Translations under genes and position numbers: made by a program
From: Chrysochromulina tobinii
Lineage: Eukaryota > Haptophyta > Prymnesiales > Chrysochromulinaceae
Length of the DNA stretch: 13,452 bases
Reading direction: 5' to 3'
Assembly: GCA_001275005.1 (NCBI GenBank)
Contig: JWZX01001522.1
Coordinates: 1 to 13,452 of the forward strand
Notes under the pieces: generated by a model
Told to the model about the DNA's origin: nothing
Database searches by the model: none
The model's input: only the letters and a program-made list of their open reading frames with translations
Shown: piece after piece, positions 1-7,203 of the stretch
Layout of the letters: each line of letters opens with the position of its first letter
Position numbering within the stretch: position 1 is the stretch's first letter

Positions 1-708
1 CGCGAGGCTCCGCGGGGCTGACGAGCAAAATGGATAGGACTGAAGTCGGACGGTGAGGGCTAAAACCGGTAGGCTGCTTTTGGAAACCTTTTTTCCTGAT
101 TGATGCAGAAAAGATTCGGTCTGAACGACTAAGGGAAAAACCTGTAACCACGGTCGCTGCTCTGGGGCAGGGAAATGCAAGGCAGGCGGCGTCGTCGTCA
201 GCCCAGCGTCAGTGGCGCTCGCTCGGCGCCCGTTCCATGCTCGACGCGCGGTCCTTCATGATCTCGACGCTGCGCTCCCAGGTTGGCTTCGCCGCGGCCG
301 TTGCGCATGCCCGCCTCCGCCTCTCGCGCCTCGAGCTTATCGGGGGTTCCGGCCGCACCGCCGGCCGTTACTCCTCTGCCGCACGCGCCTTCATTTCGCC
401 GACCGCCTTTGAGCAGGCGCGGGGAGGCGCTCTGGGAGCGGGCGGAGGCAGGGTCGGGTTTGCTGGGGGGGGCCTCTTCTGAGTCGGCCGCGGGGAGCGG
501 TCGGCTTCGGGCTTGCGGCTGTTGAGTCGGCCGCGGCTTCGGTCGTCGCGCTGACGTGCGGGGTGTTTGTTGTTGTTGGTGGGTTTGGTTGGTTGTGAGA
601 TTCGTCTGTGTGCCTTTGTGCGTCCGCGTGTCCCGTGTGTCCCGTGTGTGTCCCGGCTCCCCCCGGTGTCTTTTTACCGGGAGTCGTCGTGTATATGCCT
701 GTTTTGGC
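1..708. other. Upstream region of the PPR-like gene, no confirmed gene
   Basis: About the first 200 bases are mixed in composition and show nothing I recognise; I looked for tRNA box motifs and found none. Bases 237-480 contain a short open frame that may be a leader exon (listed separately). From about 560 to 660 the + strand is rich in G and T, with runs of TGT, GTT and TGTCCCGTG units, which looks like a leader or promoter rather than protein-coding sequence. The open frame of the downstream gene technically extends left to a GTG at 556, but the Cys/Val/Trp-rich translation of 556-708 resembles read-through of non-coding GT-rich DNA. Confidence 0.45.
237..482 (+). other. Possible 5' leader exon with mitochondrial-presequence character
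   Basis: An ATG at 237 opens a frame of 81 codons ending in TGA at 480-482. Its first 50-60 residues are rich in Arg, Ser and Ala with almost no acidic residues (for example MISTLRSQVGF, later GRYSSAARAFIS), as expected of a mitochondrial presequence. The first 33 or so codons nearly all end in G or C, as in the real genes here, and the two other + frames look less coding-like. It lies upstream of, and in a different frame from, the PPR-like gene, so joining them would need a GT-AG intron removed between roughly 280 and 760. I cannot identify the splice sites. The frame could equally be chance in GC-rich DNA. Confidence 0.28.
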
Positions 709-2964
709 ATGTTTGGCGACGTCCGCACGAGGTCGCTCAGGTGCCCCCCAAACCCCGTCATGTCCTGGATGGAAGCCGAGGCCGAGATCGCGTGTTACCA
801 GAATGGCTGGCAGCGTGCACTGCGCCTGCTGAACGAGTGCGAGAGCCGTCTTGGGCCGCCGAGCGATCCATCACTGTATACGGCGGTGATGGGTGAGCTT
901 ACACGCGAGGGCCAGCTCGATGAGGCGCATGCCCTGCTGCGGCGTGTTCACAGAATGCCGGTTCTCGTGCGCCAGGACATCTGGCCGATGCATCGGATGC
1001 TGCTGGTGGCCTTCCAGCGGCACGGCTTCCACGAGTCCGCTGCCCTCGTGCACACCATGGCATCGTCAATTGGACAAGCGCCCGCAGCGCTTGACCCGTC
1101 CACCACGCCGACGTCCGAGGTCGCCACGGCGTCCGCGCACGCGGCCGACGACGACTACCTTGAACATGATAATTTACCACCGAGGCGCTCCGCAAGTGCT
1201 GAGGCGGCGGCGGGGGAGCGCCTGCAGGGTCAGGTCGAGTTTGAAGAGTATGTGGATCCCAATCTCGAGGCTGTCAATACGACCTTACTCCTCCCGCCGC
1301 GTGTGGAAGCGTGTGGCGTGGCCGACGGCGCCAAATGCCACGTGGCCGAAATCCACGTCGTGGCGGACGGGGCACGTCACTCCGGCTTGGCGCAGCACGG
1401 GTGCGCGCACCGACCGCCGAAGTTCACGCCGACGCTGCGATTGCGAGCGGGCTCGCAAGCTGCCGCCGCCGCCCTCGCACGAGCGCTTGAGGAGGAGCGA
1501 CGACGTTTATCATCATGCTGCGAGGCGCCGCCACCGCCGAAGCGCCGGCAGCGATGGGAGAGCGACGATGAGGACAAGAACGATGCCGCGAAGAGGAGGC
1601 GGCCGATGCAGGCGAGCGCGGCTGATGATGGTGGCATCTCCCTGTCCTCGTTCCCCTCGTCCTTCTCCTCCGCCTCGTCCTCGTCCTCGTCCTCGTCCTC
1701 TGCCGCCTCTGCCGTTGCAACCACCGCCCTTGCGCGTACAATCGACCCGAGGTCGAGCTATGATATGAGCTGTGGCATCACGGAGGTGCCGCCAGAATCA
1801 CAGCCCGATCCGAGCCCAAGCCTGCCGCCCGCCGCCGATGAGTGCGCTGGCGCCGTCGAGGCGCGGGAGCGCCGACATAGAGCCATCGAAGAGCGCCCTC
1901 TCCGAATCCCGAGGGTCGGCGAGATTCTCTCCGAGGTCCGACGAGATTCTCTCCGAATCCCGAGGGCCGGCGAGATTCTCTCCGAGGGCCGGCGAGATTC
2001 TCTCCGAATCCCGAGGGCCGGCGAGATTCTCTCCGAGGGCCGGCGAGATTCTCTCCGAATCCCGAGGGCCGGCGAGAGACGCGACGCAGCCGCCGGCGTG
2101 TCAGCGCGCTCGTCTCGGGTCGCCCTCGAACTGATCATCGATCGCCTCAAGGCGCGCGAGCAAGCTCGGCGGCAGCACGATCTCCGCCAATCTGATCGGA
2201 TCCTTGATGAGCTACTCCAGCTCGGCGTCAGCGTGTACGATGCGGTGGATCGCCGCGGCGTTCGAGGTATGGTGCAGGCCTGGAGGGCAGACGATGGTCG
2301 CAGCGGCCTCTACGGGGATGAGATCGATCACTCATCCGCATACATGGCCTTGCTGCACGAGCGGGCGGGCGTGGGAAGTGCCTCGCGGGAGGAAGCCGTT
2401 GGAAGCCGTTGGAAGGCGTTAGAAGCCGTTGGAAGCCGTTGGAAGGCGTTGGAAGGCGTGGGAAGTGCCTCGCGGGAGGAAGCCGCGCCCCCGCCCGCCC
2501 CGCCCCCGCCCGCCCCCAAGTCCGCCTCCGATGCGCAAGCTCACGCGAATGCCGGGTACGCCGCTGCCGCCCCCAAGGCAAGCACCGCCGCCCCCGCCGC
2601 CCCCAAGGCAAGCACCGCCGCCCCCGCCGTCTGCATCAGCTCTGTCGCCGCCCGCATCAGCTCCGTCGCCGCCGCGCACCGCACCAGCACCGCCGCCGCC
2701 CACGGTGCAAGCACCTCTGCCTCTACCCGCGGCTGGAGCGCTCACGGGACAAACCGCCACGCTAAGCTGCCTCAAGCTCTCGAACGACGGCATCGGAGGA
2801 AAGTATACGCGCTCAATCTGGTCATCATTGTCGAAGCATCCGGGGCTGTAGCTCGTCTCACCGCCGATGGGCAACCGAACGAGACGCGCATCTGCACGGT
2901 GCGACGCTATCTCGAGAAGCTCGTAGACGAAAGCGCCGCGACAGCCGCGCCGAAAAGATCATGA
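709..2964 (+). CDS. PPR-like protein with low-complexity tracts and a CysRS-C-terminal-like helical motif
   Basis: From the first in-frame ATG (709) this encodes 751 residues; a second ATG at 760, with G at -3, gives 734. Residues about 20-120 look like two or three helical repeats of the PPR type (motifs ALRLLNECE, YTAVMGELTREGQLDEAHALL, HGFHESAALVH), a family that usually binds organellar RNA. Residues about 270-310 hold two basic clusters, KRRQRW and AKRRRP, that resemble a bipartite nuclear signal, so the compartment is uncertain. A Ser run, a 17-residue tandem repeat (about 395-455) and an Ala/Pro/Ser-rich region follow. Residues about 472-532 contain LKAREQARRQHDLRQSDRI, then LLQLGVSVYD. 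This matches the pattern AR..rd...aD.iRdeL...Gv.v.D seen at the C-terminus of cysteinyl-tRNA synthetases and reused in many algal proteins. The last 90 residues are unassigned, and a competing frame is open there. Function unknown; RNA binding is inferred. Confidence 0.62.
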   Translation: MFGDVRTRSLRCPPNPVMSWMEAEAEIACYQNGWQRALRLLNECESRLGPPSDPSLYTAVMGELTREGQLDEAHALLRRVHRMPVLVRQDIWPMHRMLLVAFQRHGFHESAALVHTMASSIGQAPAALDPSTTPTSEVATASAHAADDDYLEHDNLPPRRSASAEAAAGERLQGQVEFEEYVDPNLEAVNTTLLLPPRVEACGVADGAKCHVAEIHVVADGARHSGLAQHGCAHRPPKFTPTLRLRAGSQAAAAALARALEEERRRLSSCCEAPPPPKRRQRWESDDEDKNDAAKRRRPMQASAADDGGISLSSFPSSFSSASSSSSSSSSAASAVATTALARTIDPRSSYDMSCGITEVPPESQPDPSPSLPPAADECAGAVEARERRHRAIEERPLRIPRVGEILSEVRRDSLRIPRAGEILSEGRRDSLRIPRAGEILSEGRRDSLRIPRAGERRDAAAGVSARSSRVALELIIDRLKAREQARRQHDLRQSDRILDELLQLGVSVYDAVDRRGVRGMVQAWRADDGRSGLYGDEIDHSSAYMALLHERAGVGSASREEAVGSRWKALEAVGSRWKALEGVGSASREEAAPPPAPPPPAPKSASDAQAHANAGYAAAAPKASTAAPAAPKASTAAPAVCISSVAARISSVAAAHRTSTAAAHGASTSASTRGWSAHGTNRHAKLPQALERRHRRKVYALNLVIIVEASGAVARLTADGQPNETRICTVRRYLEKLVDESAATAAPKRS
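1673..1700 (+). repeat. CCTCGT hexamer microsatellite coding for serine
   Basis: The unit CCTCGT repeats about 4.7 times. In the reading frame of the PPR-like gene it gives a run of serines at the centre of a Ser-rich linker. The six-base unit preserves frame when copies are gained or lost. Confidence 0.85.
1892..2073 (+). repeat. 51-bp in-frame tandem repeat (about 3.5 copies)
   Basis: Each 51-base unit is made of a 29-base part (GAGATTCTCTCCGAATCCC then GAGGGCCGGC) and a 22-base part that repeats its start and end without the middle. So the unit itself arose by an internal duplication with a 7-base difference. The first copy is diverged at its left edge and the last is cut after the 29-base part. 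In the gene frame each unit gives 17 residues of the form RDSLRIPRAGEILSEGR. The array is also open in another + frame and on the minus strand, so it gives little evidence of which frame is used. Copies at 1943-1993 and 1994-2044 appear identical, which suggests recent expansion. Confidence 0.9.
2371..2484 (+). repeat. 10-bp minisatellite bracketed by a 27-bp direct repeat
   Basis: Six units of the form GTTGGAAGCC or GTTGGAAGGC (2398-2457, one with a G-to-A change) are flanked by identical 27-base copies at 2371-2397 and 2458-2484 that begin GTGGGAAGTGCCTCGCGGGA. The first ten bases of the flanking copies are themselves a diverged 10-base unit. The spacing between flanking copies is 87 bases, so the gene frame is kept and the product reads as alternating VGSRWKALE segments between two GVGSASREEA segments. 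Confidence 0.9.
2571..2630 (+). repeat. 30-bp perfect tandem duplication
   Basis: A 30-base unit starting CCCCAAGGCAAGCACCGCCG occurs twice in a row, giving two APKASTAAPA-like decapeptides in the gene frame. The same DNA read in the next frame gives proline runs (PPPPRQAPPPPP). Confidence 0.85.
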
Positions 2965-3140
2965 GAACCAAAATAGTCTCTCGCTTCGTATTAACGTTCT
3001 CGCTGGATTGTCTGCAGATCATGTGTAAAATTTATGATGCGGATAGTTCACAGCCTCAGTTTATAATTCACAGTGAATGCGCGTAAGGCGCGAGAGCGGC
3101 GTCAATTGCGGCGTCGCCCCTGCCGAGTCTGTGCGGCGCG
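2965..3140 (+). other. Intergenic spacer between two tandem + strand genes
   Basis: This 176-base spacer is clearly richer in A and T than the flanking genes. It must hold both the 3' end of the PPR-like gene and the promoter and leader of the chromatin-reader gene. It contains TGTAA at 3024-3028 and an ATTCAC-A-GTGAAT inverted repeat at 3066-3078. No TATA box or standard AATAAA signal is visible. Confidence 0.5.
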
Positions 3141-6100
3141 ATGGACTCCAGGAGCAGTGATGACGAGTCGGACGCCGAAGACGGCCACGGAGAGCGTGGC
3201 GCATCACGCATGGATGGCACGGTGTCGGCTGATGAGGAAGAGGAGCGCATTGTGTTCGATCAGGACGAAGGAGCAGCGGCCGCCAGCGCCGCTGCCGCCG
3301 CAGGTGCTGGCAGCAGCGCTGCTGCCGATCCGGAGGCCGCCGCGCAAGCCCCACCACCCACGGCACTCAGTGACGCCGACAAGGAGGAACTCATCGCCAA
3401 GCTCGAAGAGATGCGCAAGGCGCGCTCCAACCAGCGCTTCGAGCTGCACGGCTGGTCGTGCGCCTGGAAGTCGCGCCCCGGCCAACACACCGCCTTCGAC
3501 ATGACGTGCATCGAGGACGCGACTGGGGCCAAATGCTTCTCTGTGCGTGCGCCGCCCAGCTCGCGCGCACACGATGCAGCCGCGCCCTGCGAGAACCCTC
3601 GCCGCGAGGAGCTCACCACCCGCTCTCCTCCCCCGTGGTCAACACCACAGATGCTCGCAGTCAAGCGCCGTCTGGGCCTCATCCCCGACCCGGATGTGCC
3701 GCCACCGCCGTCTGCCGCAAGCACAGGCGAGCCCGCCGCATCATCGTCGGCAGCGGCGGCGGCCTCTGGCAAGGGCGGCAGCTCGTTCGACCTGACGGAA
3801 GAGCAGCAGGAGGAGATACTGCAGAAGGTGGAGGAGATTCGCAAGAGGCCCAGGAGCACGGACGAGTACCTGCATGGCTGGCGCCTTATCTACACGCTGC
3901 GCACCGCAGGCTCGGCCGCCCGCGGCGACCTGACGGCCGTCGACCCGCGCGACGGCAAAAAGATCTATTCGCTCGTGTCGCTGCGTCGAAGGTTCGCAGG
4001 CGAGGAGGACCCTTGGGTGCTCGACGACTCGGCGGGCAAGAAGCGAAAGCTTGACGGGCCCGGCAACCTGAGGAACCTCGATGGCGGCCGTGAACGGCGC
4101 GCGCGCGCCACGGTCAATTACGCCGAGGTCGACGCCTCCTCCATCGCGCCTCGCCTGACGGACATAGTGCTGAGCGCGCTCGATGATGAGGTGAAGGCGC
4201 GCAAGGGGTTGCCCGAGGCCGCATGGGCGGGGCTCGACTACTTGACGCTCGCCGAGCTGGTGCACAAGCGCGCGAAACGCGTTCGCGGCTCCGAGCACGT
4301 GCCCCTCGGGCCGGTGCGCGGCGCGCTCACCTCGCTGCTACGGCAGGGCAAGCTACGCCGACGGCTCGCTGCCGCTGATGATGAGCGTCATCTGGTCAAC
4401 GACGGCAGCGTCGCGTACCATTTGCGACGACTCGTGCTCAACACGCTGCAGGTGGAGCCCGACGAGGGGGCACCGTGGACGCTCACGCCTTGGGCAGACG
4501 ACATGCATGCGGGTACGAGCGCTGCGACGGGCGTGCGCGAGCATGTGTGGAAGGGCGTGACGTCGAGCCGGTTGCCCTCACTGCAGGGCGCGGCGCTCGT
4601 CGGGCGCACCGTGTGCATCTGGTGGGGGGGCAACGGGGCCTTCCTACCTGCGCGGGTGACAGCGTACAATGCGACCAAGAGCGCCGTGGGTGACGTGGAC
4701 GGGGCGCCGGGCAGCCACGTCCTCGTGTATGGCTTCGGGCTGCGAGCGATCGAATGCCTCGAGGGGCCCGGGGAGCCGCAGCTGTGGAGGCTTGCAAGTG
4801 AGGCGGAGGCGGCGGCGCTCCAGCACGAGCTGGACGGCGCGGGCGTCGTAACCGACGAGCCGCCTCCTCCGGAGGGCTCTCTCTTCTGCGCGCGTCGGCC
4901 TAACGAGGACGAGGACGAGGAGGGCGCCCGGGAGGACGAGGAAGGCGCTCAGTCTGAGGACGACGAGGGTGACGAGGACGGCGAGCTGCCGCCGGTGCGC
5001 GTGACGCTCCGTTGCCACGGGTGCGTGCCCGTGGGCTCGCGCGGCACGGCAGCGTACGCGGCGAGGCGCGCGGCGCGGCGACGCGCCAAGGCGGGCGAGG
5101 CGGCACTCCTCGCCAAGTCGCTCGAAGTGTACTGGCCGCACGACCGCTGTTGGTACGCGTGCGAGGTGCTCGACTTTGTCGAGGCGGACGGCACGTACCT
5201 GATCGAGTACAATTTAGATGGTGTGCAGGAGTACATTGACCTCCAACAGCATGGCTGGCGGTACAAGGACCCGAAGCTCCGACTCGCCGCGGCTCGGTTA
5301 GCCGCGCCCGTCAGTCAACTGAGCGAGCTGGCCGATCGGCTGCTGCCCGCAAAGCCCTCGACAGCGGCGGCGGCGGCGGCGGTGGCGGCGGTGGCGGCGG
5401 GGAGCGTAGAGGCCGCTCGGGACGACGCCGATGCTGAAGACGTCAAAGAGGTGAACTGCGCGTCGACGATCGACGGTGCGTCACATGCGCAGCAGGAGGA
5501 GGCGGGGGAGGAGGACAAGGCGGAGGTCACCAAGTGCGAAGCGGCGCCAGCGGTTGAGGCGGCGTCGCCGAGGAAATGGGCCGCGGCTGGGGAAGAGGTC
5601 AAGGTCGCCTTCGGCGCAGACGGCGCAGAGGTTGCCGCGCCGCCCGCCGCGCAGCCCCCAGCCTATAGCAGTGCTCAGGCCATGCATGCGAAGCTTCGTG
5701 CTCAGCAGCAGGGGGGGCAAGGCGGCAGCAGCGGGGTGGGGGCGGGTGCAGCGGCAGCGTCCGGTCCGGCGGCGAAGGCGGACAAGGAGGACGCCGGCAT
5801 GGAGGATCCGCCGGCTGGCCCGCTTGGCACCATCCTCTGGGCCAAGCAGGCGGGCTACGTGTACTGGCCGGCGATCGTCGCGCTCGAGGCGAAAGGCCCC
5901 GACCCTCACAAGCGCGAGGGAGGCTGGACCTTTGTGCGCTACTTCGGCACGAAGCAGGTCGGGTACTGCAAGCTCACGATGCCGTGGGCCGAAGGGAAGG
6001 AGAAGTGCCTCAAGGAGGCTGAGGAGGCACAGAAGAAGAAGCCTGCGTCGGTGCGCGGCTTCAAGCAGGGCGTTGAGGAGGCCGAGGCGCAGATCGCCAA

Positions 6101-6926
6101 CCCGTCTCAGGAGGCAGAGGTGGATGACGTGCTCCTTACGGCGATGGAGGTGGACGAGGCGTCGGCCGACGCGACGGCGGCGGCGGGAGAGCGGCTGGGT
6201 AAGCGGCCGGAGCAGGCGGCACTGGAGAGGTACGCGGACGACGACGAGAGCGGCAGCGACGCGAGCGCGGAGAACGCAGGCCCCACGCTGCAGGCTAGCG
6301 CCGAACATAGCGCAGCCACGGAGCCAGAGACGGTGCCCGCACGCGACTGGAGGGCGGAGGGCCCGAGAGTCGAGACAGCGATGTCACTCAACCAGATCAA
6401 GGCGGCGCTGCCGTTGGCCGACAAGGAGGTCTCTGAGTTCAAGCCGGTTGCCGGCTGGGCGCAGCACAGCGGTGAGGGCGGCCCGCGGCGCAAGGTGGCG
6501 CCCAAGTGGATCCGTCTCACGCCCGCGCACGGGCGCACCGCGGCCGTGCAGGACCGCGAGGCGCTTGAGAGCTTACTTGAGCGCGAGGCGCGCGAGGCGG
6601 GCCGTCCTTGGCTGGGCCAGATGAGCATGGAAGGCCAATGGGAGATCCGGCGGCGCGCCGTCGACGAAGCCATCGACGCGATCCTCGGCGATCTCGTGGC
6701 GGCTGGGCTCGTGTGTGCCTTCCCCGGAGACGCCGCGGGCAAGGGCGCAGGCACGCTCTACTGCGCGGCCAATCGGTACGTGCGCGGCGAGCCCTTCCCC
6801 ATCGACCGCAGACGCCAGGACGAGAAGGAAAAGGAGCCCGAGGAAGAGCTGTGCGACTTTGAGCTCGAGCGCAAGCGCAACATTGAGCGCAACAAGGCGC
6901 TGCTGCGTGAGCTGGGCCTGCTTTGA
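3141..6926 (+). CDS. Multi-domain chromatin reader (2x MBD-like, 2x Tudor-like, PWWP)
   Basis: The product is 1261 residues; the ATG at 3141 has G at -3 and +4. Two copies of one module occur at about 76-135 and 215-300. Each is an acidic/basic helix (EELIAKLEEMRKAR; EEILQKVEEIRKRP) followed by LHGW and a beta-rich stretch, the second reading DPRDGKKIYSLVSLRRRF, which resembles methyl-CpG-binding (MBD/TAM) domains. Residues about 324-437 look like a winged helix. Tudor-like domains follow at about 483-555 (VGRTVCIWWGGNGAFLPARV) and 655-720 (LEVYWPHDRCWYACEVLDF), separated by an acidic run near 588-617. A PWWP domain spans about 893-995 (ILWAKQAGYVYWPAIVA, VRYFGT, KQGVEEAE). A second possible winged helix lies near 1130-1200. 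The chain ends ELERKRNIERNKALLRELGL, a short motif seen in other chromatin-associated proteins. I infer a nuclear scaffold reading histone or DNA methylation; no catalytic domain is visible. PWWP and Tudor are firm, the MBD call is tentative. Confidence 0.85.
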   Translation: MDSRSSDDESDAEDGHGERGASRMDGTVSADEEEERIVFDQDEGAAAASAAAAAGAGSSAAADPEAAAQAPPPTALSDADKEELIAKLEEMRKARSNQRFELHGWSCAWKSRPGQHTAFDMTCIEDATGAKCFSVRAPPSSRAHDAAAPCENPRREELTTRSPPPWSTPQMLAVKRRLGLIPDPDVPPPPSAASTGEPAASSSAAAAASGKGGSSFDLTEEQQEEILQKVEEIRKRPRSTDEYLHGWRLIYTLRTAGSAARGDLTAVDPRDGKKIYSLVSLRRRFAGEEDPWVLDDSAGKKRKLDGPGNLRNLDGGRERRARATVNYAEVDASSIAPRLTDIVLSALDDEVKARKGLPEAAWAGLDYLTLAELVHKRAKRVRGSEHVPLGPVRGALTSLLRQGKLRRRLAAADDERHLVNDGSVAYHLRRLVLNTLQVEPDEGAPWTLTPWADDMHAGTSAATGVREHVWKGVTSSRLPSLQGAALVGRTVCIWWGGNGAFLPARVTAYNATKSAVGDVDGAPGSHVLVYGFGLRAIECLEGPGEPQLWRLASEAEAAALQHELDGAGVVTDEPPPPEGSLFCARRPNEDEDEEGAREDEEGAQSEDDEGDEDGELPPVRVTLRCHGCVPVGSRGTAAYAARRAARRRAKAGEAALLAKSLEVYWPHDRCWYACEVLDFVEADGTYLIEYNLDGVQEYIDLQQHGWRYKDPKLRLAAARLAAPVSQLSELADRLLPAKPSTAAAAAAVAAVAAGSVEAARDDADAEDVKEVNCASTIDGASHAQQEEAGEEDKAEVTKCEAAPAVEAASPRKWAAAGEEVKVAFGADGAEVAAPPAAQPPAYSSAQAMHAKLRAQQQGGQGGSSGVGAGAAAASGPAAKADKEDAGMEDPPAGPLGTILWAKQAGYVYWPAIVALEAKGPDPHKREGGWTFVRYFGTKQVGYCKLTMPWAEGKEKCLKEAEEAQKKKPASVRGFKQGVEEAEAQIANPSQEAEVDDVLLTAMEVDEASADATAAAGERLGKRPEQAALERYADDDESGSDASAENAGPTLQASAEHSAATEPETVPARDWRAEGPRVETAMSLNQIKAALPLADKEVSEFKPVAGWAQHSGEGGPRRKVAPKWIRLTPAHGRTAAVQDREALESLLEREAREAGRPWLGQMSMEGQWEIRRRAVDEAIDAILGDLVAAGLVCAFPGDAAGKGAGTLYCAANRYVRGEPFPIDRRRQDEKEKEPEEELCDFELERKRNIERNKALLRELGLL
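5364..5400 (+). repeat. GCG/GTG triplet microsatellite coding for Ala/Val
   Basis: A run of GCG triplets with two interrupting GTG triplets lies inside the chromatin-reader gene and gives a flexible AAAAAAVAAVAA linker between the second Tudor-like domain and the acidic region before PWWP. Confidence 0.85.
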
Positions 6927-7203
6927 ACAGCGGCGCCAACACTGAGCAAACACGGTGTAGTGTGAAGCCGTATTCGGCACCGCCGCGCGTGCACCGCGGT
7001 CATCGCCGTCACGCGGTATCTAGAATGTGTCACGAAAATCGCAAAATTACCGTACGGTACTGGCGTCCCACAGGCGGAACGGATGGCTCGTGGAGCTGGG
7101 ACACTGTCACTTCTTGACACGCGGAGAAATCACCAATCAGGCGACACTGACAGGACCAGCTGCCTGTACTCATCACCCGACGCTATACTACGCTATGCTC
7201 TAT
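6927..7203. other. Convergent 3' spacer
   Basis: This 277-base stretch separates the ends of two converging genes and should hold both 3' ends. It contains a perfect 12-base palindrome TACCGTACGGTA at 7048-7059, and the ten bases TATCTAGAAT occur at 7017-7026 and again at 7201-7210, where the second copy includes the stop codon of the minus-strand gene. No gene is supported here. Confidence 0.5.

Noticed and set aside
1-100. Possible RNA polymerase III gene ending in the T-run near 90
   Set aside because: No A-box or B-box pair and no cloverleaf could be found upstream of the T-run.
556-708. GTG-initiated extension of the PPR-like gene
   Set aside because: GTG is not a normal nuclear start and the Cys/Val/Trp-rich translation comes from a GT-rich tract.
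198-761. Minus-strand open frame of about 187 codons
   Set aside because: Low-complexity translation (Thr/Arg/Gln runs) from CA- and GC-rich DNA, with no domain and no clear promoter.
1892-2073. CRISPR-like spaced repeat array
   Set aside because: The copies are contiguous with no unique spacers, lie inside a coding frame, and the genome is eukaryotic.
3024-3028. TGTAA as a polyadenylation signal, also at 11600-11604
   Set aside because: It is present after two genes but I did not find it after the other three, and the second copy sits too close to the stop codon to be convincing.
5481-6308. Minus-strand open frame of about 275 codons rich in Arg and Leu
   Set aside because: Antisense to the PWWP part of the chromatin-reader gene; composition is that of a shadow frame and no domain is seen.
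5476-6624. Second + strand frame of about 380 codons, very Arg-rich
   Set aside because: It overlaps the chromatin-reader frame, which carries PWWP motifs; the Arg/Ser-rich translation is typical of a shifted frame in GC-rich DNA.
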